Shown: positions 1 to 6,133 of the stretch, one piece after another
How the letters are laid out: each line of letters starts with the position of its first letter
How positions within the stretch are numbered: position 1 is the stretch's first letter
Assembly: GCA_934725345.1 (NCBI GenBank)
Contig: CAKVBG010000030.1
Span: 1 to 11,536, forward strand
Direction: 5' to 3'
Length of the DNA: 11,536 nt
Origin: an uncultured Eubacteriales bacterium
Lineage (GTDB): Bacteria > Bacillota > Clostridia > Oscillospirales > Acutalibacteraceae
Position numbers and translations under genes: made by a program
The notes under the pieces: model-generated
The model's input: the letters and a program-made list of their open reading frames with translations, nothing else
Told to the model about the DNA's origin: nothing
The model's database searches: none

Positions 1-38
1 GAAAGTAGTGAAATAAGGCTATTTATATCTAAATCCAT
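1..38 (-). CDS. Possible start of a further gene, cut by the window edge
   Basis: Twelve bases after the lysozyme stop, an ATG opens a frame that reads MDLDINSLISLL and runs off the window without a stop. It continues the direction of the operon. No good Shine-Dalgarno sequence precedes it (the upstream bases read GATGGTATAGCT), and 12 codons are too few to recognise any family. It may equally be untranslated sequence after the lysis cassette. Confidence 0.2.
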   Translation of the reverse strand, partial: MDLDINSLISLL

Positions 39-49
39 AGCTATACCAT

Positions 50-787
50 CTATATTTCACCTTTAGTTTTTAAATACTCTTGTAGAGCTTGTAAGTCTTT
101 GCTGTCCACCTTGCCGTCGCCATTCACATCATAATTATAGTTAGAAGTATCTTCTTTAATCGGTTTAGAATAGCCGTTAAATCCATTGGCTTTTATAATA
201 CTTGGATAGTCTATGTAGCAATTATTGAGGTCAACTGTTCCTTTAACTCCAGATACAGAACCCTTAAAACTATGTTGATGTATTCCATAAGTTTTAACTC
301 TTTGTGGAACGTTTGAAGTATTAGCTACCCAGAGTGAGTATCTGCTTTGAACGTCTGTAGACACTTTGTTGAAAAAACTATCATAAGAGTATACACCTAC
401 AAAATAACCTTGAGTTTCTAAGGTGCCACAAAAAGCCTTAATCATTGCATTTAAAGTTGTGCTTGATAAGTTAGCTTGAGATTGTTCTTCGATATCTAAG
501 TAAACAGGATACTCAAAATTTTTACCCTTGATAGTTTCAAGAAATACTTTTGCCTCTGTTTTGATATCAGCCACAGTTGTGGCATAAGAGTACCAGTAAG
601 CTCCACAAGGAATAGCATTATCCTTGCAACCTTGATAGTTTTTTTCAAACTTTATATCCTTTTGAGATGCCAAGCGACCATATCCAGCACGGATAATAGC
701 GAAGTCTATATCTTTTTTAGCTTTAGACCAATCTATAACACCATTATGTTTAGATACGTCTATACCTTTAGTTAAAATGTTAGCCAT
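50..787 (-). CDS. Phage endolysin: GH25 lysozyme with C-terminal dockerin-like repeat
   Basis: This 245-residue protein is a glycoside hydrolase family 25 muramidase, which cuts the N-acetylmuramic acid to N-acetylglucosamine bond of peptidoglycan at the end of the lytic cycle. The N-terminal barrel shows the family start GIDVSKHNG (Asp10) and the catalytic YLDIE strand (Asp98, Glu100), and closes near residue 200 after VDLNNCYIDY. There is no signal peptide, so export depends on the holin. After a short linker (about 205-217), residues 220-231 form one calcium-binding loop DVNGDGKVDSKD with acidic or Asn ligands at loop positions 1, 3, 5, 9 and 12, followed by a helix LQALQEYL. This looks like half of a type I dockerin, which normally has two such repeats. 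The start ATG overlaps the stop of the preceding small gene by one base (TAATG), with GGTGAT as the likely ribosome site. GH25 assignment is firm; the role of the C-terminal loop is uncertain. Confidence 0.95.
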   Translation of the reverse strand: MANILTKGIDVSKHNGVIDWSKAKKDIDFAIIRAGYGRLASQKDIKFEKNYQGCKDNAIPCGAYWYSYATTVADIKTEAKVFLETIKGKNFEYPVYLDIEEQSQANLSSTTLNAMIKAFCGTLETQGYFVGVYSYDSFFNKVSTDVQSRYSLWVANTSNVPQRVKTYGIHQHSFKGSVSGVKGTVDLNNCYIDYPSIIKANGFNGYSKPIKEDTSNYNYDVNGDGKVDSKDLQALQEYLKTKGEI

Positions 788-963
788 TACATATCACCAT
801 ACTTTTCCTTATTCCAAGCGATTTGTCTATTGATATCATCAGCATATTTTATTTGAATTTGCTTGATTTCTTCAACAAAAACTTCTTCAACGTCTGCTAT
901 TTCCTCAGCAGACATTCCAAAACTGAAACTTTTTATAATTTCTTTTATTTGCTCATTGGTCAT
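787..963 (-). CDS. Small helical protein in the lysis cassette (58 aa)
   Basis: A 58-residue frame fills the space between holin and lysozyme. It begins MTNEQIKEIIKSFSFG and ends NKEKYGDM. It has a textbook ribosome site, GAAAGGA, ten bases before the ATG, and its stop overlaps the lysozyme ATG as TAATG, so translational coupling is likely. The protein is highly charged and predicted helical, with no membrane segment, signal peptide or cysteine. The stretch FGMSAEEIADVEEVFVEEI (residues 15-33) has the spacing of a small helix-turn-helix-like unit (G-MS-EEIA-V), but that is weak. Position suggests a lysis accessory or a small tail-tip protein like the XkdX group, which often sits before holins. 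I do not recognise a named family. Confidence 0.85.
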   Translation of the reverse strand: MTNEQIKEIIKSFSFGMSAEEIADVEEVFVEEIKQIQIKYADDINRQIAWNKEKYGDM

Positions 964-973
964 AAATAATCAA

Positions 974-980
974 TCCTTTC
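974..980 (-). promoter_or_regulatory. Ribosome binding site of the 58-aa gene
   Basis: GAAAGGA, overlapping the holin stop codon TAG, lies 10 bases before the ATG at 963. It supports translation of this short gene. It is part of a 14-base string, AGAAAGGATTGATT (981-968), that also precedes the tail tube gene. Confidence 0.75.
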
Positions 981-1327
981 TAATTTTTTTCATCGTTATT
1001 GTTCATACTATATAGTACCGATAGTATCTTCTTAGGGATTGGAACCCCCAGTTTTGCGATATTTTCAGTAATGCTAATCATTTCATTTGCTATGTAGTAT
1101 GTACAGGATATTGAATACAAAATATCGTTGCCGAAGTAGACTTTATCAATGCTCCAAGCTAAAACGATAATTAAAACGATTAAAAATTTTTTGTATCCAC
1201 CATTTCTAAATATCGCCGATTTTAACGTGTGAGTTTTAGTAGCCTTTATAATTCCAGTAAAGATATCTACTATTATTAGTATCCCTACAAAGACTATCAG
1301 CTTATTTGTAATTAAAAAATCAATCAT
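980..1327 (-). CDS. Phage holin (phage_holin_4 / toxin secretion-type family)
   Basis: This 115-residue inner-membrane protein is a holin that forms lesions to let the lysozyme reach the cell wall. Three hydrophobic segments are visible: about 9-28, 46-63 and 69-88. The family signature VDIFTGIIKA is followed by a loop containing SAIFRNGGYKK between segments one and two, as in the phage_holin_4/TcdE-like group. The C-terminus is short and charged (MNNNDEKN), usual for holins. AGGAGA precedes the ATG by four bases, and the preceding gene's TAG stop is just upstream. Its place two genes before the lysozyme, with only the 58-residue protein between, supports the call. No second holin-like or antiholin start is obvious. 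Confidence 0.92.
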   Translation of the reverse strand: MIDFLITNKLIVFVGILIIVDIFTGIIKATKTHTLKSAIFRNGGYKKFLIVLIIVLAWSIDKVYFGNDILYSISCTYYIANEMISITENIAKLGVPIPKKILSVLYSMNNNDEKN

Positions 1328-1335
1328 TTTATCTC

Positions 1336-2442
1336 CTATGAAGTTGCCGTATTAACTAATACCATTAGTTGTATAACAGTTTCGCCTACTGGTAAATCGG
1401 ACAGTGTCGTAAATGTGTGATTAGCACGATGATATAGTCCAGTTTGTGATACAGTACCTTTGACTACTGGACACCATTGTACAAACTCTACTGGTTTCGG
1501 GGATACATCATCAGCGAATTTTAGTACAGCAGAACCAGAAGTTACAGCCTCAGACAAGTTAAAAGTTATCTGTGCGTGTAATAGTAATGTTTTACCGCTG
1601 AAATCAACCATGGCTCTACTTGTAGCAGTTACACCGTCTATTGTAGGTACTATCCATGGTACATCAGGTATAGATATATCAGCTTTAGTAGATAGTAGAG
1701 CATTTACCTCTGCTTTACTATAGCAATTGCTTATCTGTTGCCTTGCAGAAGTATCCTTAAGACTATAGACAGTATCATTGAGTTTAATGCTATACCTTTG
1801 CATTTTGGCTACTGTGTTTGCATATAAGGCACCATATAAACTACCGACCACGTATCCGCCAGATATTACATGGACTGGTAACGTAGCAAGATAACTGGCA
1901 GTATTGACAGATGTGGCAGTACTGCTTTTAGCTACGTATTCGTTGCTTGCTGCAACAAGCCTGCCAGTGTATAGTACCGCATCTACTAAAGTACCATCGA
2001 GCATTTTTATAGATACATTAAAGCCAAGTGTAAGGCTATTATTCAAAGTTATGTCAGGTAAGACGTTGTTATAAGGTGCAAAAGCCACATAAATACCATT
2101 AGACGTGGATACTGCGGTCATCTGTATTTTTCTTGTTTTGTTTTCGGTAGCAAGATATGCACCAGATGCATATTGCAAGGTGGTGTAGCTTGCAAGCTGT
2201 TTACTATTAGAATCATATAGCTTCCAAGCGATTTTGAAGCCGGTAGCTGTACTATCAGCTATAACTGTCTCGTCCGCAAAAGTTATATATCGTCCTGCTT
2301 TATCAACTACAAAGCTGATTGTATAGTCACCACTATCTTTTAAAGTCCAGTCAGTCACCTCTAAAAGTGTGTCTTTTAAGGCACTAAAAAAATCCGCTAA
2401 AGTGCCAGTGTTTTGAATTGTAAGCATACAACTTTTTGCCAT
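1336..2442 (-). CDS. Putative tail fibre / receptor-binding protein
   Basis: This 368-residue protein is not from a family I can name with certainty. It is rich in Ser, Thr, Val, Ala and aromatic residues and lacks long helices, as expected for a beta-structured tail-tip protein. Residues 241-255, YSKAEVNALLSTKAD, match the short motif common in phage tail fibres between a shaft and a distal domain (form YxKxEVDxLLxxKAD). The section after it (about 260-368) reads as an independent beta-sandwich that could be the receptor-binding head. The N-terminal 140 residues look like an attachment domain. It is the last gene before the lysis cassette, the usual place for receptor-binding proteins. The ribosome site GGAGG lies within the end of the preceding gene, which stops two bases upstream of the ATG. 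The adhesion role is inferred from motif, composition and position. Confidence 0.72.
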   Translation of the reverse strand: MAKSCMLTIQNTGTLADFFSALKDTLLEVTDWTLKDSGDYTISFVVDKAGRYITFADETVIADSTATGFKIAWKLYDSNSKQLASYTTLQYASGAYLATENKTRKIQMTAVSTSNGIYVAFAPYNNVLPDITLNNSLTLGFNVSIKMLDGTLVDAVLYTGRLVAASNEYVAKSSTATSVNTASYLATLPVHVISGGYVVGSLYGALYANTVAKMQRYSIKLNDTVYSLKDTSARQQISNCYSKAEVNALLSTKADISIPDVPWIVPTIDGVTATSRAMVDFSGKTLLLHAQITFNLSEAVTSGSAVLKFADDVSPKPVEFVQWCPVVKGTVSQTGLYHRANHTFTTLSDLPVGETVIQLMVLVNTATS

Positions 2443-2444
2443 AG

Positions 2445-2915
2445 CTATTCCTCCACTTCTGCGACTACTACATCGCTCTTATTTATAATATTAGACCCCA
2501 TATCTACGCTACTGACATTCTCACGTATAGTGGTGGTGTCAGTATTTATCACCAGCATATCACCGTCTGCATAAATTTGTACCGTGCTTCCGCTACTGCC
2601 ACCGCTACCACCTCCTTTACTGGAAGAGCTAAAAGGGTAGTTGGTGGTGACTATTTGCACCTTACCAGTACCTAAGGCGTAGATAGTTCCATAGTAGTCT
2701 ACGACACCGTCTTTTACATCTGTGGTAGCCACATCGGTTAAGACGTTGCTACTACCTCCATCTATAGCCATAACGCCTTCGTCATCAGGTGTGATGTCGC
2801 TATGTTTAGATACATAGACAGTACTATCACTACGATTTTCAATACGAGCATGAGTTCCACCCGTGAGAGTGATTTCCTTTTCAGCGCCCTCTAAGGTCAC
2901 ATTTATAACGTTCAT
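2445..2915 (-). CDS. Small beta-rich tail-tip protein with Gly/Ser linker
   Basis: I do not recognise this 156-residue protein. Residues 1-93 look like a small beta-sandwich (the start MNVINVTLEGAEKEITLTGG, then alternating hydrophobic strands). A flexible linker of Ser and Gly occupies about 95-110, and a short beta-rich tail of about 46 residues follows. There is no membrane segment or signal peptide. The layout, domain-linker-domain, suits an adaptor or decoration protein joining two parts of the tail tip. It sits between the leucine-rich-repeat tail protein and the fibre-like protein and is separated from each by only 2-16 bases, so it is likely made with them. A strong ribosome site, AAGGAAGG, precedes the ATG. 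The structural role is inferred from context only. Confidence 0.7.
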   Translation of the reverse strand: MNVINVTLEGAEKEITLTGGTHARIENRSDSTVYVSKHSDITPDDEGVMAIDGGSSNVLTDVATTDVKDGVVDYYGTIYALGTGKVQIVTTNYPFSSSSKGGGSGGSSGSTVQIYADGDMLVINTDTTTIRENVSSVDMGSNIINKSDVVVAEVEE

Positions 2916-2931
2916 AATTCAACCTTCCTTT

Positions 2932-4512
2932 CTACTTTATGATTAAAAATTGGTCTTTAAGTGCGTTACCGTCGCTATCAAAAGCGTTTGGATTGCCTTT
3001 ATATGTTGTTCCGTCTTCGAAACTTCCTGTTTTGCATGGATTTATGATAATGCCGTCGTCACAGATAACACGTGTTATGTGCCAGTGGCTATAAAAATCC
3101 TTAGCCGACACTTTGCAATTGGTATAAAAGTCAGTATAAGTTAAGTCTGTACTGCTACTCTCACCATTTACAAAGGACACACAGTCAAACCAGTCGGCTA
3201 CTGTACCACGATATACCACACTGTTGTATTCAAGACGACCTATACCCGCCAACGAACTATAACTCAAGACTATGTTTTTAGGTAAAGACACCGTTAAAGC
3301 AAAGTATCCGTTAAAAGCATAATTGCCTATGTATTCTACGCTGTCGGGTATCGTATACACTCTGTACTGTGGCTCTCTATACTGAGTTACCCACGTAGTA
3401 TAAGTATCTTTTGGTGCATCTAAGCACCAGTCGTTAGTACTTGTATCTATAGTAGCGTCATATGATACTAAGTCTTCTGATACGTCCTCAAAGGCGTATT
3501 CGTGGATATACTTTAAGCCACTTGGTAATTCTGGCATCGTCATTTTCCCGCACCTACTAAAAGCATCAGACCCTATGCACTCCAAAGCAAGTGGTAGGTT
3601 CACAGTCTTTAAGGTTGTGCAGTCTTTGAAAGCAGACGCTCCTATGCACTTTACCTTATCCGATATAGTTACAGTTTTGAGCCTCTCACAATTTGAAAAT
3701 ACACCTTTGTAGATGTTATAGTAGCTTTGATAAGTCAAGTCATATGGCTTTATAGGATAATATAGACTGCTTAGACCTACTGCTTCTACTGTATCGGGTA
3801 TAGCTACTTCTTCAAAGTTTCCGTACGAGGTAAAGCTTTGCAACCAGTTCATCTTTTCGCCAAAATTGACTTGCTGAACCACATTATCGAGCTTAGAACT
3901 TGCTGAAAATAGCGAAGGATAGAAGTACTGTACACTATCCGCCACAGATATGGATTTAAGGTATAGAGTTGGATTGTAGCTCTCATCGTGTAGAAAAGCG
4001 TAGTTAGATATGTACGGAACATCACAGTATATTTTAATCGTAACATAAACCCCGTTATCATCTGTATGTTTAGATACGTATTCGGCACTATAGGTATGCT
4101 TTGCATATGTGTAGTTGCCGTCACTATCATATCCAGAGTGATACGTGTCTTTTTGACCGTCACCCCAGTCTATAGCACCTATGATATCGATTTTGTTAGG
4201 GTCTTTGTTAGGATAAAAGTAAGATGACATGGGCGTGAGAGCAAAGCCTATGGTATTCCCTTCATCGTCAAAAGCTGGCATAGGTACGGCTTGAAAATAC
4301 CTTGTCAGTCCGTCTATAGTGATACTATGGTCTGCATTTATAAGGTATCCTGTGACTATGGTTACAGGATTAGATACGTCCCAAACTAACACAAGATTGC
4401 CATTAATTTTAGTATAAGCCTTTTTGATATCATGTAGATTGTTATCCACCTTGCGTTTTATAGTGATAGGAGTATCACTAAAGGAGTTTCTGTGAATATT
4501 TTTAATAGACAT
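2932..4512 (-). CDS. Tail-tip protein with WGDG motif and BspA-like leucine-rich repeats
   Basis: This 526-residue protein begins with a region resembling phage tail proteins (KKAYTKINGNLVLVWDV, residues 30-46). A bacterial Ig/PKD-like section follows, with AIDWGDGQ at 113-120 and a HTYS strand at 139-142. Residues about 235-435 carry BspA-type (LRR_5) repeats with the usual form: IPD-VEAVG, LKTVTISDKVKCIGASAF, LKTVNLPLALECIGSDAF, IPDSVEYIGNYAF, then the closing VVYRGTVADWF typical of BspA-like proteins. BspA repeats bind host surfaces and matrix proteins in bacteria; here the neighbours say tail adhesion. No signal peptide is present, consistent with a virion protein rather than a secreted one. 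The ATG overlaps the end of the hub gene by 11 bases, and GAGGGA inside the hub gene serves as ribosome site. The domain call is firm; the target it binds is unknown. Confidence 0.85.
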   Translation of the reverse strand: MSIKNIHRNSFSDTPITIKRKVDNNLHDIKKAYTKINGNLVLVWDVSNPVTIVTGYLINADHSITIDGLTRYFQAVPMPAFDDEGNTIGFALTPMSSYFYPNKDPNKIDIIGAIDWGDGQKDTYHSGYDSDGNYTYAKHTYSAEYVSKHTDDNGVYVTIKIYCDVPYISNYAFLHDESYNPTLYLKSISVADSVQYFYPSLFSASSKLDNVVQQVNFGEKMNWLQSFTSYGNFEEVAIPDTVEAVGLSSLYYPIKPYDLTYQSYYNIYKGVFSNCERLKTVTISDKVKCIGASAFKDCTTLKTVNLPLALECIGSDAFSRCGKMTMPELPSGLKYIHEYAFEDVSEDLVSYDATIDTSTNDWCLDAPKDTYTTWVTQYREPQYRVYTIPDSVEYIGNYAFNGYFALTVSLPKNIVLSYSSLAGIGRLEYNSVVYRGTVADWFDCVSFVNGESSSTDLTYTDFYTNCKVSAKDFYSHWHITRVICDDGIIINPCKTGSFEDGTTYKGNPNAFDSDGNALKDQFLIIK

Positions 4513-5779
4513 AAACTGTTTGTCCCTCTTTTATAGTAGAAATATCTAAATTTTTAAAATCTTCTTCGGTAATATCAATGCCTTTAATATCATTAATCTT
4601 TTTTTGAGTAGTTTCGGCTAATCGGGTAGTTTGATTTCTAACATTACTGCCCAGAGTTCTTGTATCTTCGCCAACGCATTTAAGTGATTGCATACCTCTT
4701 GATTGCCATGATATATTAGTTATTACCGAAATAAAGCTATTACCATGTTTATCGAAAATCGTTATACAGTCGCCTAATTCCAAAGCAGGATTGCCTATGA
4801 TTGAAATATCATAAGGAATATATGGTATACTTCCAACAGCAAGACATATATTACCTACACAGTCCATAGGTAAGTCGTTATCTTGATAGTAGGCTTGTAA
4901 GAATAGGTTATTAGAGGTATCTACAATGATACTATTAGCTAAACCCTCATAGGCAGGATACCACACCTTACACCATGAATTATCTTCATCTTGATAGTAT
5001 CCGCCATATAGTTGCATTTCAAACTTGCTTTCTTGCAAGCCATCTGTAGCAACTTGTGAATAGTCTATAGTATAGGTAGCAGATGTACTGAAGCGTTTAA
5101 TTTTTATATATCCATTGCAGTCCGCATACGCAAAACCACCCAACAGTTGTGCTATATAAGATAAAAAATCACGTGGCGACGCCGTAATCGTACTGTTTTC
5201 TATCCTAAATAGATTGCTTTGTCCTGTTTCATAGAGTTCCAAAGCCTGTATTTCTTCTTGTGTTTGACCTAAAGTAGCGTTACAGCTATTACATAAAAAC
5301 ATCAGATGATTATATAAAGTTTCCAAATTGGATAAGCCAACCACTATAGTATTCACACGATTGTTATAGTCGTCGCTATCATAAAAAGATTTATCAAAGC
5401 GTTTAATATTGTCACTACCAGATATGCTTATAAAAGAGCCACTCTTGGTAGCTTTAGTTACAGTGAATACGCCCATATTTAGCCATTCAAAGCCGGTTTG
5501 AACATATATTCCATGTTTAACTAAGACTGTAGAACCTAATAATATATTTTCATCACAAGCGTTGCTATCTATTGAGAATGATACTTCACTTATACAAGCT
5601 GAGCCTAAGTTAAACCCATTACCATCTACGCATTGTGAAGATATTGTACAGTTTCCCTTAGTTGAGCTTTCGTTTATAGTAAAAGAAGTACCATCGTTAA
5701 GAGTAAAAATATACTGCGTTTGAGTAGTTCTGCTGTATTGTTTTGTAGCCGATAAATATTCATTTGATACATTCTGCAT
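4502..5779 (-). CDS. Tail hub / baseplate protein (siphovirus Tal-like)
   Basis: This 425-residue protein is a structural hub of the tail tip, of the siphophage family that resembles the T4 gp27 fold. It starts MQNVSNEYLSATK, a family-typical opening. The region around 155-170 has LxxLCNSC followed by TLGQT, and about 202-227 reads PRDFLSYIAQLLGGFAYADC then IKI, the conserved unit that many Bacillota hub proteins share. Late residues (about 330-365) have the ELGDCITIFDKHG strand common to these hubs. No peptidase domain follows, so it is a short hub without a tail lysin. The start is ATG 5779, not the GTG at 5794, because AGGAGA lies at 5791-5786 between them and would be coding sequence otherwise. 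One base separates the preceding stop from this ATG. Confidence 0.82.
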   Translation of the reverse strand: MQNVSNEYLSATKQYSRTTQTQYIFTLNDGTSFTINESSTKGNCTISSQCVDGNGFNLGSACISEVSFSIDSNACDENILLGSTVLVKHGIYVQTGFEWLNMGVFTVTKATKSGSFISISGSDNIKRFDKSFYDSDDYNNRVNTIVVGLSNLETLYNHLMFLCNSCNATLGQTQEEIQALELYETGQSNLFRIENSTITASPRDFLSYIAQLLGGFAYADCNGYIKIKRFSTSATYTIDYSQVATDGLQESKFEMQLYGGYYQDEDNSWCKVWYPAYEGLANSIIVDTSNNLFLQAYYQDNDLPMDCVGNICLAVGSIPYIPYDISIIGNPALELGDCITIFDKHGNSFISVITNISWQSRGMQSLKCVGEDTRTLGSNVRNQTTRLAETTQKKINDIKGIDITEEDFKNLDISTIKEGQTVYVY

Positions 5780-5780
5780 A

Positions 5781-6131
5781 TTAAATCTCCTCACAGTTTG
5801 CCGAAAAGAGCCATAAACCGTCGTTTAGAATGCTAATACATTCACTTGACGTTTTGGAGCAGTACATAGTTTTAGTCACAAAAGTGTTGCCGTCTAAAAA
5901 AGTGAAGTTTATATTAGGAGCTGACAGTAGTAGGTTTTCCACAGTATTTTTTTGTGCACTATTTAAGTGCCATGTGCAAGATACCTTATACACACCAGTT
6001 CTAATGCGTTCACGGAACATATAGCCATTGTCTAATCTGCCAGTTTGAGAACTATCTATATCGTTACGTTCAATTTTATAGCTATCTATGTCAGGTGAGG
6101 GGATAGCATATCCGTTTATATTCCAACTCAT
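5781..6131 (-). CDS. Small distal tail protein (DUF6711-like)
   Basis: This 116-residue protein begins MSWNINGYAIPSPDIDSYKI and has the RLDNGYMFRERIRTG and YKVSCTWHLNS stretches seen in DUF6711-type phage proteins, which occur between the tape measure and hub genes. The middle carries a beta strand with FTFLDGNTF. Its position suggests a distal-tail (Dit-like) or tail-completion role at the tube end, because no separate Dit gene is visible. Ribosome site GGAGG lies inside the last codons of the tape measure gene, whose stop is two bases before this ATG, so coupling is likely. The family match comes from recognising the pattern by eye. Confidence 0.72.
   Translation of the reverse strand: MSWNINGYAIPSPDIDSYKIERNDIDSSQTGRLDNGYMFRERIRTGVYKVSCTWHLNSAQKNTVENLLLSAPNINFTFLDGNTFVTKTMYCSKTSSECISILNDGLWLFSANCEEI
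5786..5791 (-). promoter_or_regulatory. Ribosome binding site that fixes the hub start at 5779
   Basis: AGGAGA lies six bases before ATG 5779. A longer open frame begins with GTG at 5794, but then this Shine-Dalgarno would be the second and third codons and no site would precede the GTG. The ATG is therefore preferred. Confidence 0.8.
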
Positions 6132-6133
6132 AG

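Noticed and set aside
1..49. Transcription terminator after the lysozyme gene
   Set aside because: The sequence is AT-rich but shows no strong inverted repeat followed by a T-run on the minus strand.
3849..4163. Minus-strand frame of 104 residues within the leucine-rich-repeat gene
   Set aside because: It lies wholly inside a well-supported gene in another frame, with low-complexity content and no ribosome site.
1336..4512. Diversity-generating retroelement target in the tail proteins
   Set aside because: No template repeat, no reverse transcriptase and no C-type lectin-like end with adenine-driven codons was seen in the window.
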